Shown piece by piece: positions 1-6,415 of a DNA stretch of 11,009 nucleotides. This DNA is from Gammaproteobacteria bacterium (GTDB taxonomy: Bacteria; Pseudomonadota; Gammaproteobacteria; UBA5335; SLRW01). The position numbers and the translations under genes are program-made. The stretch is from contig SLLK01000383.1 in NCBI GenBank assembly GCA_007134115.1, positions 1 through 11,009 of the forward strand, written 5' to 3'. The notes below the pieces were generated by a model. That model did no database searches, was not told the origin of the DNA, and worked only from the letters and a program-made list of their open reading frames with translations. How positions within the stretch are numbered: the first letter of the stretch is position 1; each line of letters opens with the position of its first letter.

Positions 1-29
1 CTGAAAACCTGAAACTGAACACTGAAAAC
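1..29. repeat. Short imperfect CTGAAAAC direct repeats
   Basis: The first 29 bases contain CTGAAAAC at 1-8, CTGAAAC at 9-15, CTGAAC at 15-20 and CTGAAAAC again at 22-29. This is a short degenerate direct-repeat cluster beyond the terminator of the permease gene. It is cut by the window edge, so its full length is unknown. Chance low-complexity sequence is a fair alternative. Confidence 0.35.
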
Positions 30-30
30 G

Positions 31-54
31 CCCGGGCGAGCTGCGCTCGCCGGG
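31..54 (-). terminator. Probable intrinsic terminator of the SLC13 permease gene
   Basis: Arms at 31-41 and 45-54 pair over 10 base pairs with one bulged G and a 3-base loop. Read on the minus strand, the hairpin starts immediately after the permease stop codon (55-57) and is followed by CGTTTTC, a short U tract. Position and GC-rich stem support a Rho-independent terminator; the U tract is weak. Confidence 0.6.
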
Positions 55-1881
55 TCATACCGTCAACGGCCAGAAAGCCCACAGGCCGAGACAGGTCACA
101 ATCATCAGCAGCACGTTGAGAGGGGCGCCGACCCAGGCGAAATCGGTGAAGCGGTAGACGCCGGTGCCGTAGATCATGGTGTTGGTCTGGTAGCCCACGG
201 GGGACAGAAAGCTGGTGGAGGCGGCGAACATGACTGCCAGCACCAGCGGCAGCGGTTCCATGCCCATGATCTGGCCCAGGGATATGGCGACCGGGACGAG
301 GATGACCACCGAGGCGTTGTTGCTGACAAGCTCGGTCATCAGGGTGGTGACGGCATACAGCGCCATCAGCACGAGCACCGGATGCCAGCCGGATGCGTAG
401 ATGGCGATCAGGGCCCCCAGCCAGTCGGCGCCGCCGGATTTGGCCATGGCGATGCCCAGGGGGATGACCCCGGCGAGCAGGAAGATCACATCCCAGGACA
501 CGCCGGAGTACATGTCCTCGCGCTGTACGCAGCCGCTCACCACCATGACGATGACGCCGGCGATGGCGGTGACCACGATAGGCAACGGGGTGGCGGCGGC
601 AGCGAGTACGACACCGGCCACAATGGCCCCGGCCACCCACATGTTGCGGCGATCGAAATCGTCCTCGTGTTCGCCCAGTACGACGACATCGGGATGGCGG
701 CGCAGTCGCTTCAGGGCCGTGGCGGACACTTCCAGCAACACCACCTCGCCCACGTGCAGCGATTCCCCGGCCAGTCTGAGGGTGTCCACTGACTCGGCGT
801 CCAGGCCGATGAGGCGCGCCCTGTAGCGCTCCCAGAAGCTCACCCGTCCCGCGGTGCGCCCGGCGAACAGCAGGCGGTTGCGCAGCAGTACAGGTACCAG
901 GCGCCCGTCGCCGCGCACCCGCCGTTCGTTGTCGAAGTCGGACAGCACGGCTACGTCCGGCGCCTTGATCAGGTCCATGATCTGGCGCAGGCTGGCGCGC
1001 ACCAGCAGCACGTCGTCGGCGGCCAGCTCACGACTCTGGGCCTGTTTGCGCCAGGACTTGCCACCGCGTACCAGCTTGATTACATCCACGCCGGTATGCG
1101 TGGTGAAGCGGGCCTGGCGCAGCGTTTGACCGATCAGCGGACTATCCTCGGGGATGCCCAGTTCGACTACGAATTCCTCGTCGGCTTCGTGGGCAATGGG
1201 TGCGGCATCCTCGCGAGGCATCAACCAGCGACCGATGGTGATGAAGTACAGCAGTCCCACGGCGAGCACCAGCAGGCCCAGATGGGTGAACTCGAACATG
1301 CCGATCTCCCGGCCGAAATCGGGATCATCCTTGAGGATGGCCGAAGCCAGGATGTTGGTGGACGTACCGATGACGGTGAGGGTGCCACCCAGCATGCCGA
1401 AGAAACTCACCGGCAACAGCGTGCGTGCGGCGGTCATGCCGCTGCGCCGCGCCATGTCCAGTACCAGCGGGATGGCCACCGCGACGGCGGCGGTATTGTT
1501 GATGAAACCGGATACCGGTCCGACCAGCAGGGCAATCATCAATATCTGGCGCAGTTCGGAGCGACCCACCAGCGGGAACAGTTTTTGTCCCAGCACATGA
1601 ATCAGCCCCGAGCGCTGAATGCCCGCCGACAGTATGAACATGCACAGCACGGTCACCGTGGCGGTGCTGGACAGCCCGGAGAGTCCCTCGGGGATGGTGG
1701 GGAAAGCGCCCTGGAGGTCAACGCCGCGATCGAGCAACCACTGCGAGTGGAAAACGATCGGAATGCCCATCACGGTGACCATGATCAGCAGCGCGGTAAT
1801 GTCCAGCGGCAGCTTTTCACTGGCGAACAGGTAGAGGGCGCCGCAGATGATCATGAAGACCAGGGCGATTTCGACGGTCAT
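55..1881 (-). CDS. SLC13-family permease with two RCK_C (TrkA-C) domains
   Basis: A 608-residue inner-membrane transporter of the ion transporter/DASS superfamily, in the common bacterial form where a cytoplasmic insert splits two membrane halves. The first half (about 1-220) carries FINNTA at 126-131 and GTSTN at 172-176. The second half (about 412-608) carries SNNAS at 520-524 and SPVGYQTN at 560-567. These paired Asn/Thr-rich re-entrant motifs bind cation and substrate in family members of known structure. The insert (about 236-405) looks like two RCK_C domains, the first around 236-306 and the second around 319-405; such domains often sense small ligands or nucleotides. Substrate cannot be read from sequence: dicarboxylate, sulfate or another anion are all possible. 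ATG 1879-1881 is preceded by AGGA at 9 bases. It lies last in a minus-strand run of three genes and is followed by a hairpin. Confidence 0.92.
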   Translation of the reverse strand: MTVEIALVFMIICGALYLFASEKLPLDITALLIMVTVMGIPIVFHSQWLLDRGVDLQGAFPTIPEGLSGLSSTATVTVLCMFILSAGIQRSGLIHVLGQKLFPLVGRSELRQILMIALLVGPVSGFINNTAAVAVAIPLVLDMARRSGMTAARTLLPVSFFGMLGGTLTVIGTSTNILASAILKDDPDFGREIGMFEFTHLGLLVLAVGLLYFITIGRWLMPREDAAPIAHEADEEFVVELGIPEDSPLIGQTLRQARFTTHTGVDVIKLVRGGKSWRKQAQSRELAADDVLLVRASLRQIMDLIKAPDVAVLSDFDNERRVRGDGRLVPVLLRNRLLFAGRTAGRVSFWERYRARLIGLDAESVDTLRLAGESLHVGEVVLLEVSATALKRLRRHPDVVVLGEHEDDFDRRNMWVAGAIVAGVVLAAAATPLPIVVTAIAGVIVMVVSGCVQREDMYSGVSWDVIFLLAGVIPLGIAMAKSGGADWLGALIAIYASGWHPVLVLMALYAVTTLMTELVSNNASVVILVPVAISLGQIMGMEPLPLVLAVMFAASTSFLSPVGYQTNTMIYGTGVYRFTDFAWVGAPLNVLLMIVTCLGLWAFWPLTV

Positions 1882-1959
1882 AGAAGCGGGTCCTGCTGAC
1901 GTCCGACGCGGTGTGGCCGGAGTGAATGCAGCCTCAACGGGGGCGGCCTGAGGGCGCGA

Positions 1960-2409
1960 TCAATCGGGTGCGGGTCCTTCCCACTCCGAACCGATGGGAC
2001 GGCCGTCCTCATCCAGAAGGTCCTCAAGCCCGGCCGGCCGGGGCTGTTGGGCGTCACCGGCGTCCGGCCGGTTCGTGCTCCAGCGCGAACCTTGTTCGTC
2101 ATCGTCCGGTGGCCTGGTGGCTGGCGGATTCCCGGTCGGGCGCGAGGCTTGCGGCGGCGGTGAAGGTTCCTCGTCGGCCCGGTGGCTGTCCTGCGATGGC
2201 TCTTCGCTGTCCTGCGATGGCTCTCCGCCCGGGCCGGGGTGGGTATGCCAGCGCTCCCCGGCGTTCTGGTCATCGCGCCAGGTCAGCATGATTCCGGCAG
2301 TTTCATGCGTGACCCCGGGATCGGCTGACTGTGCCTGCGTCAGGGCCGGTGCGGAGCAGAAGAAGATCAGACCGGCGCAGACTGAACTGACGCCTTTTAT
2401 GTGTTCCAT
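1960..2409 (-). CDS. Small secreted, disordered Pro/Asp/Glu-rich protein, unknown function
   Basis: I do not recognise this 149-residue protein. Residues 1-27 look like a Sec signal peptide: a Lys near the N-terminus, a hydrophobic core VCAGLIFFCSAPAL, then an Ala-containing cleavage region. No lipobox is evident. The mature part is rich in Pro, Asp, Glu, Gln and Ser and looks intrinsically disordered. It contains a tandem heptad, EPSQDSE (63-69) and EPSQDSH (70-76), and an acidic tail LEDLLDEDGRPIG (128-140). An in-frame ATG lies three codons upstream at 2416-2418, but AGGA at 2418-2421 sits 8 bases before ATG 2407-2409, so I chose the latter. The gene lies about 78 bp behind the binding-protein gene and 78 bp ahead of the permease, same strand. 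Other frames are open here too, so reality rests mainly on the signal peptide and ribosome site. Confidence 0.65.
   Translation of the reverse strand: MEHIKGVSSVCAGLIFFCSAPALTQAQSADPGVTHETAGIMLTWRDDQNAGERWHTHPGPGGEPSQDSEEPSQDSHRADEEPSPPPQASRPTGNPPATRPPDDDEQGSRWSTNRPDAGDAQQPRPAGLEDLLDEDGRPIGSEWEGPAPD
2185..2224 (-). repeat. Two-copy 21-bp tandem repeat inside the small secreted protein gene
   Basis: A 19-base identical segment occurs at 2185-2203 and 2206-2224, giving a period of 21 bases (seven codons). It duplicates EPSQDS in the encoded protein. Near-identity at the DNA level suggests a recent slippage duplication, and keeping a multiple of three agrees with a translated frame. Confidence 0.85.
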
Positions 2410-2417
2410 CGCGGTCA

Positions 2418-2421
2418 TCCT
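2418..2421 (-). promoter_or_regulatory. Ribosome binding site choosing the start of the small secreted protein
   Basis: AGGA on the minus strand lies 8 bases before ATG at 2407-2409 but overlaps the upstream ATG at 2416-2418. This favours the shorter 149-residue form. Confidence 0.6.
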
Positions 2422-2457
2422 GCGGTGAACGAATGGCTGTAATCAATATCCGTTTCC

Positions 2458-2483
2458 GTGCATTGCCTGCGACGCCCATGCAC
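2458..2483. repeat. Inverted repeat GTGCAT/ATGCAC between binding-protein and small secreted genes
   Basis: Perfect 6-base arms at 2458-2463 and 2478-2483 are separated by 14 bases, just past the stop of the binding-protein gene. No U tract follows on either strand, so it is not a convincing terminator. It could be an operator, an mRNA hairpin protecting the upstream transcript, or chance. Confidence 0.3.
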
Positions 2484-2487
2484 TGTT

Positions 2488-3741
2488 TCAGTTTGCCGCC
2501 TGTGGTTGTGCGGTCGGCGATACCTCTGCCCAGTCGCCGTTGTCCATGCGTGGTCGCAGAATGCGGGTGCGCGCTCCGGTGTCATAGGGCACGCTGCTGT
2601 AGTTCAGCGGATCATCCAGCGCCCCGTATACATCGAAGTCGTCGATGCCTTGCAGCGCCCGCAGGTAACCGGGGCGCGTGAGATCACCGGCTGACAGGGC
2701 GCGGGCGAAGGCCTCCAGGGCCACCACGCTCTGGATGTAGGCGAGCAGGGTGTAGGTATTGGGCGGCACGGCTACCCGGTCGCGCGTATACGCTTCGAAG
2801 GCTTCCATGAACTGGTTCATGAAGGCTGTGTCCTCGCCCCAGTAGGGAAACGGCGTGGCCAGGTGATAGTCGTTGAACAGGGCCCGGGTGCCCTCCGGGA
2901 GGCGAAAGAAATCATCTGTCCAGGAGGGGAAGTTGCCGGCCCAAACCGGGTTGTACCCGGACTCTGCCGCTGTTTGCAGGATGGGCAGGGTGGCGCTGGG
3001 CAGTGTCGCCATAAGCACATACCCGGCCCCGGCATCCTCCAGACCCTGCACCAGTTCGGTGAAGTCGCGCTGGCCCGGGCGGTAGGCCTGTTCCGTGGCA
3101 ATCTCGATGCCGTGATGTTCGGCCGCCTGGCGCATGCCGGTCAGTGAGTCGAGGCCGTAATCGTCGTCCTGATAGACCACGGCGATGGCGGCGTCCTGTC
3201 CGCCTTCGGCCACCATCCAGTCGACAAGGCGCATGCTTTCGTGGTCGTAGGTGGGCCAGGTAACCGGAGTGTACTGGTTGCCCAGCAGTTGCGAGTTACC
3301 GGAAGTGGGGAAGCCCACGATGCCGCGCTCTTCGAGCAAGGGTGCTACCGCGCTGAGTGGCGGGGTGCCGAAGATGCTGCCGAAGAACAGTACGCGGTCC
3401 TGAATTTGTTCAAAATCGGTGACTGCCCGCTCTGCGTCATAGCCGACATCTCGCTCCACCAGACGAATGCGCCAGCCCTCGGGCAACAACTCGCTGTCGC
3501 CACGGTTGATCTGGTGCACCAGTACCCGAAAGCCGACGGCATAGGGACGGCCCAGCGATGCCGCCGGTCCGGATTCATCGGAAAGCACCCCCACGTAGAG
3601 CACGCGGTCTTCCGGTTCCACGCCCACCAGCGCTTCGGTTTCCTCGTCCGGAGCACTGCACGCGGCCAGCAGGACGCCAGCCAGCAGCAGGCCTGGTAAC
3701 ACATGCCAGCCGCGGAGCTTGTCTGAGCGAGCGATGTTCAT
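2488..3741 (-). CDS. LIV-type periplasmic substrate-binding lipoprotein (Peripla_BP_6 family)
   Basis: A 417-residue binding protein resembling those of branched-chain amino acid, amide or urea ABC importers. The N-terminus is a lipoprotein signal: basic start, hydrophobic run 14-27, lipobox LLAAC with acylated Cys28, then Ser29, which would normally send it to the outer membrane. The mature domain starts RVLYVGVLSDESGPAASLG (46-64), the usual first strand and ligand loop, and continues with PTSGNSQLLG (145-154), VVYQDDDYG (188-196) and GYVLMATLPSA (240-250). GGAG lies 8 bases before ATG 3739-3741. No ABC permease or ATPase gene lies in the window, so partners are encoded elsewhere or the protein works as a sensor. 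It heads a minus-strand run with a small secreted protein and an SLC13 permease. Ligand is unknown. Confidence 0.9.
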   Translation of the reverse strand: MNIARSDKLRGWHVLPGLLLAGVLLAACSAPDEETEALVGVEPEDRVLYVGVLSDESGPAASLGRPYAVGFRVLVHQINRGDSELLPEGWRIRLVERDVGYDAERAVTDFEQIQDRVLFFGSIFGTPPLSAVAPLLEERGIVGFPTSGNSQLLGNQYTPVTWPTYDHESMRLVDWMVAEGGQDAAIAVVYQDDDYGLDSLTGMRQAAEHHGIEIATEQAYRPGQRDFTELVQGLEDAGAGYVLMATLPSATLPILQTAAESGYNPVWAGNFPSWTDDFFRLPEGTRALFNDYHLATPFPYWGEDTAFMNQFMEAFEAYTRDRVAVPPNTYTLLAYIQSVVALEAFARALSAGDLTRPGYLRALQGIDDFDVYGALDDPLNYSSVPYDTGARTRILRPRMDNGDWAEVSPTAQPQAAN

Positions 3742-3816
3742 GAACCATTCTCCCCGATTTTACTTGTGTCCGGTGCCCGGTGCGGGCAGCATTGTTATGC
3801 CCAAAGACTACCGCAT

Positions 3817-3826
3817 TTGCCGGCAA
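3817..3826. promoter_or_regulatory. Perfect palindrome TTGCCGGCAA in the divergent intergenic region
   Basis: The 154-bp gap between the binding-protein gene (minus) and the NnrU gene (plus) must hold both promoters. A 10-base perfect palindrome lies near its middle, a plausible site for a dimeric regulator. I found no convincing -35/-10 pair on either strand here, so the regulatory role is a guess. Confidence 0.3.
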
Positions 3827-3882
3827 TAATCATGGGGCAATAGCACCGGGCGGGGTGCTGCGCAATACGACTATTTCACGGT

Positions 3883-3888
3883 GGGGAG
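3883..3888 (+). promoter_or_regulatory. Ribosome binding site choosing the NnrU start
   Basis: GGGGAG ends 7 bases before ATG 3896-3898. An in-frame GTG at 3881 would lie upstream of this site and have no ribosome site of its own, so ATG 3896 is preferred. Confidence 0.75.
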
Positions 3889-3895
3889 AGAGCGC

Positions 3896-4456
3896 ATGAT
3901 TGTATTTCTGGTCGGTGTCGTCATTTTCTTCGGGGTGCATCTGTTGCCCATGGTGCCCGCGTTGCAACCAGCGCGTCAGGCGCTGGTGCGCCGGTTCGGG
4001 GCAGGACCTTATCAAGGGCTGTTTTCACTGGTCGCAGTCGCTGGTCTGGTGCTGGTTGTGGTGGGCTACGGGCGCATTGAGACGACGGTGTTCTGGTTCG
4101 CGCCGGCGTGGGGCTGGACGCTGAATCCGCCGCTGATGGTGGTGGCCACGGTGCTGGCTATCGCTGCCTACCTGCCCGGTAATATCAAGCGCTTTACCCG
4201 CCATCCTTTCCTGTGGGCGGTGATCGTGTGGGCCATCGCGCATTGGCTGGTGACCGGCACGCTGGCGGCCGTGTTGCTGTTCGGCCTGTTTGCCGTGTTC
4301 GCCGGGCTCGCCATGATCTCGGCGAACCTGCGCGGGGCCACGCTGCAACAGGCGCGCAAGCCGTGGTATCTGGATGTGGCAGCGGTGGCTGCCGGCCTGG
4401 TCGGCTATGTGACTATCGTCTGGCTGCATGGCTGGCTGGGTGTGCCGGTCGTGTAG
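3896..4456 (+). CDS. NnrU-family integral membrane protein
   Basis: A 186-residue polytopic protein with about five or six hydrophobic segments: roughly 2-20, 42-58, 78-93, 105-118, 122-143 and 160-180. Features of the NnrU family (PF07298) are the early FFGVHLLPM (11-19), ARQALVRRFG (26-35) and the IKRFTRHPFLWA block (97-108) with the RHP triplet, plus a further His at 116. NnrU was first found beside nitric oxide and nitrite reductase genes and is related to the NnrU/methanethiol S-methyltransferase-like membrane group. Its biochemical function is not settled. No denitrification gene is visible here, so nitrogen-oxide metabolism should not be assumed. It is transcribed alone and shares a bidirectional terminator with the facing FKBP gene. 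Confidence 0.85.
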   Translation: MIVFLVGVVIFFGVHLLPMVPALQPARQALVRRFGAGPYQGLFSLVAVAGLVLVVVGYGRIETTVFWFAPAWGWTLNPPLMVVATVLAIAAYLPGNIKRFTRHPFLWAVIVWAIAHWLVTGTLAAVLLFGLFAVFAGLAMISANLRGATLQQARKPWYLDVAAVAAGLVGYVTIVWLHGWLGVPVV

Positions 4457-4471
4457 GTGCGTGCAGGCACA

Positions 4472-4509
4472 AAAAAGGCCCGGCCCCGGGCGCGGGACCG
4501 GGCCTTTTT
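4472..4509. terminator. Bidirectional intrinsic terminator between NnrU and FKBP genes
   Basis: A run of A followed by GGCCCGG (4472-4483) pairs perfectly with CCGGGCC followed by five T (4498-4509), a 12-bp stem including A-T pairs. After one mismatch, further C-G pairs extend the inner stem. T tracts lie on the 3' side for both strands, so it can end both converging transcripts: the NnrU stop is 15 bases to the left and the FKBP stop 10 bases to the right. Confidence 0.92.
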
Positions 4510-4519
4510 CAGTCGCGCC

Positions 4520-5233
4520 TTACTGCGTTTCAATATCCAGCAGTTCGACCTCGAAGACCAGTGTGGCCTCCGGGCCGATGGTGCCGCCGGCGCCCTGCGA
4601 GCCGTAGGCGAGCTCCGGCGGGATGACCACGCGCCACTTGTCGCCGACGCGCATCATCGGCACGATTTCCTGCCAGCCATCAATCACCTGGTTGAGCGGG
4701 AAGGTGGCCGGTTCGCCACGTTCCACCGAGCTGTCGAATACGGTGCCGTCGACCAGCGTGCCGTGGTAGTGCGCCACGACGCGATCCTCGGCGCCCGGAC
4801 TTGCGGCGTCTTCCGGGCCTGACTCCAGCACTTCGTACTGGATGCCGTTGTCGAGTACCGTGACTTCTTCACGCTCGGCGTTCTGCTCGCGGTACTGAGC
4901 ACCCTGTTCGCGGTTGGCTTCCGCATCCTGGCCGCCGCTGTCACGCCCGGCGCCCATTTGCTGCTGTTGCCAGGCCATGATGGCATCGTCCATGTCGGCG
5001 GGTTCCATCAGCAGTCCTTCCTGCTGGCGCTTCGCGCCGTGACGCAGGCCCGCGATAAAGGCTTCCAGATGCAGCTGTTCGGCATCGTGAGGCATCTGTT
5101 CACCGCTGCGGTAGCCGATGGCGTAGGATGCTTCCTCTTTGCTGCTTTCCAGTTCACTGACCTGTTCATACTCCGTTTGCTGGCCGCAGGCGCTTACGCC
5201 GGCAATGGCCAGTATCAGTGCAATCTTTCTCAT
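4520..5233 (-). CDS. FKBP-type peptidyl-prolyl cis-trans isomerase lipoprotein (FkpA/Mip-like)
   Basis: A 237-residue periplasmic folding catalyst that isomerises Xaa-Pro bonds. Residues 1-16 form a lipoprotein signal with lipobox VSAC and acylated Cys16. An FKBP_N dimerisation region follows (about 30-95, starting SKEEASYAIGYRSG), then a Gln/Glu-rich linker (about 88-123) and the FKBP domain (about 124-236). By alignment from memory with FKBP12, the pocket residues are all kept: Tyr156, Phe166, Asp167, Val183, Ile184, Trp187, Tyr210 and Phe227, so it should be active. GGAGG lies 4 bases before ATG 5231-5233. Layout matches FkpA and Mip, which form V-shaped dimers. The gene is monocistronic, divergent from the flippase-like gene and ended by the bidirectional terminator. 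Confidence 0.93.
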   Translation of the reverse strand: MRKIALILAIAGVSACGQQTEYEQVSELESSKEEASYAIGYRSGEQMPHDAEQLHLEAFIAGLRHGAKRQQEGLLMEPADMDDAIMAWQQQQMGAGRDSGGQDAEANREQGAQYREQNAEREEVTVLDNGIQYEVLESGPEDAASPGAEDRVVAHYHGTLVDGTVFDSSVERGEPATFPLNQVIDGWQEIVPMMRVGDKWRVVIPPELAYGSQGAGGTIGPEATLVFEVELLDIETQ

Positions 5234-5383
5234 CGTGCCTCCGTTGGCATCAGGTGGCCGTTGCGGCCTGTTTGATCATGCAGGCGCTTCGCGCCAGCGC
5301 TACAGTGTGCTTACCGCGGCCTTCCGGTGCAAGCGTGTGCCCGGCTGGTAGACTGACGACCTCAATCTGACAGGGAGACAGGC

Positions 5384-6310
5384 ATGGCTGCAGTGTCCGG
5401 CGTGCGCGGTGGTGCCGGCGTGTGGGGCTGGCTCGCGGGTGTGTTTCTGGCACTGGCCGTGGTGCTGGTGGTGCAGTGGCTGGTGGGCTGGGCCGAGGTC
5501 GGCCGGGCCTGGTTGCAGATTCCGCCGTCGGCGCTGGCGGCGGCCATGCTGCTGATGACGGTCAGCTACCTGCTGCGCGCCGCACGTCTGGCACGGCTGG
5601 CCGGCGTCGCCGGCGTGGTGGCCACGGCCTGGCAGTGGGTCCGCATTTCGGTGTTGCACACGTGCGCCGTGAATGTGTTGCCGATGCGTGCCGGGGAGGG
5701 CGCCCTGCCCTGGATGCTCAAGCGCCACGGCGATCTGTCGTTGCCGCGCGGACTGGGCCTGGTGGTGGCCCTGCGCTTGCAGGACCTGGTCGTGATGGCC
5801 GCGCTGGGTCTGGTGGTTGTGGTGACGTTGTGGGCCGGGCTGATGGCCGGCGCGTTGGCTGCCTTGCCGGTGCTGCTGCTGGGCCGCTGGGTGGTGCGCA
5901 CGTGGCCCGGCTGGCTGTTGCGGTGGCTGGACCGGGGGCCGGTATGGGTCGCGCGTCTGGCCTGGCCGTTGCGCCTGCTGGCCGCGCGGCCGCCGGGCGT
6001 ATATTGGCTGGGCGTGGCGGCGTGGACCGTGAAGTGGCTTGCCATGGCGCTGATTATTCACGCGGCCACGGCGGTGGCGCCGGTGCGCGCTGCGATCGCT
6101 ATCGCTGCCGCCGAGGTGGCAGCGGTGTTGCCGGTGCAGGGTATTGCCGGGGCCGGTACTTTTGAGGCGGCGGTGACCGGCGCACTCACCCTGACCGGTC
6201 TGGATGCGGCGCAGGCGTTGCAACTGGCGGTCATTCTGCATCTGTTTATTCTGGGTATGTCACTGCTGCTTGCCGCACTGGTGGCGCCGTTGGGAAAGCG
6301 GCGGGGGTGA
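5384..6310 (+). CDS. Flippase-like membrane protein (LPG_synthase_TM / UPF0104 family)
   Basis: A 308-residue polytopic inner-membrane protein with about seven or eight hydrophobic segments and a basic C-terminus (GKRRG). Two family signatures are visible: NVLPMRAGE at 97-105, and LPVQGIAGAGTFEAA at 249-263. This domain is the membrane half of MprF, where it flips lysyl-phosphatidylglycerol, and occurs alone in many bacteria beside glycosyltransferases. No aminoacyl-transferase domain is attached, so it is not a lysyl-PG synthase. Directly upstream of a GT2, GT83 and PAP2 phosphatase, it may move a lipid-linked sugar or phospholipid across the inner membrane; this is inference. AGGGAG lies 6 bases before ATG 5384. 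It is separated from the next gene by 105 bp that contain a promoter. Confidence 0.85.
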   Translation: MAAVSGVRGGAGVWGWLAGVFLALAVVLVVQWLVGWAEVGRAWLQIPPSALAAAMLLMTVSYLLRAARLARLAGVAGVVATAWQWVRISVLHTCAVNVLPMRAGEGALPWMLKRHGDLSLPRGLGLVVALRLQDLVVMAALGLVVVVTLWAGLMAGALAALPVLLLGRWVVRTWPGWLLRWLDRGPVWVARLAWPLRLLAARPPGVYWLGVAAWTVKWLAMALIIHAATAVAPVRAAIAIAAAEVAAVLPVQGIAGAGTFEAAVTGALTLTGLDAAQALQLAVILHLFILGMSLLLAALVAPLGKRRG

Positions 6311-6354
6311 TGTCGAGGTCGGCGGCATGACCGGCGGCGCTGGCCGGCGTCTGC

Positions 6355-6384
6355 TTTACACTTCTCAAACCCCTCTTCTATACT
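6355..6384 (+). promoter_or_regulatory. Sigma70-like promoter for the GT2-GT83-PAP2 operon
   Basis: TTTACA at 6355-6360 (five of six to the -35 consensus) and TATACT at 6379-6384 (five of six to the -10 consensus) are separated by 18 bases. The expected start site is near 6391, giving a leader of about 25 bases before ATG 6416. It allows the last three cassette genes to be expressed without the flippase-like gene. Confidence 0.7.
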
Positions 6385-6388
6385 CGCG

Positions 6389-6409
6389 GGCCTTGTCCCG
6401 AGGCCTTTT
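6389..6409 (+). other. Small hairpin with T tract overlapping the GT2 leader
   Basis: GGCCT (6389-6393) pairs with AGGCC (6401-6405) over a 7-base loop, followed by TTTT. It could be a weak terminator for read-through transcripts from the flippase-like gene. The right arm includes the AGG that is the only Shine-Dalgarno-like triplet before the GT2 start, 12 bases from ATG. Transcripts starting near 6391 would lack part of the left arm. A five-pair stem may be chance. Confidence 0.3.
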
Positions 6410-6415
6410 CGCCCC

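Noticed and set aside
1096..1899. 267-residue open frame on the plus strand opposite the permease gene
   Set aside because: Shadow of the SLC13 coding strand; composition dominated by His, Gln, Gly and Asp with no signal or domain.
1994..2428. Alternative 144-residue plus-strand frame over the small secreted protein
   Set aside because: Cys/Ser/Gly-rich with no ribosome site; the minus-strand frame has a signal peptide, SD and same-strand neighbours.
5283..5295. Short palindrome GGCGC/GCGCC in the FKBP/flippase divergent gap as an operator
   Set aside because: Five-base arms in GC-rich DNA are expected by chance; no paired promoter boxes were found beside it.
5300..6241. 313-residue open frame on the minus strand opposite the flippase-like gene
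   Set aside because: His/Gln/Arg-rich composition with no hydrophobic or domain pattern; it is the antisense shadow of a GC-rich membrane-protein gene whose plus-strand product has clear family motifs.
5384..6310. Flippase-like gene as MprF (lysyl-phosphatidylglycerol synthase)
   Set aside because: Only the membrane domain is present; the cytosolic aminoacyl-transferase domain of MprF is missing and the next gene is a GT2.
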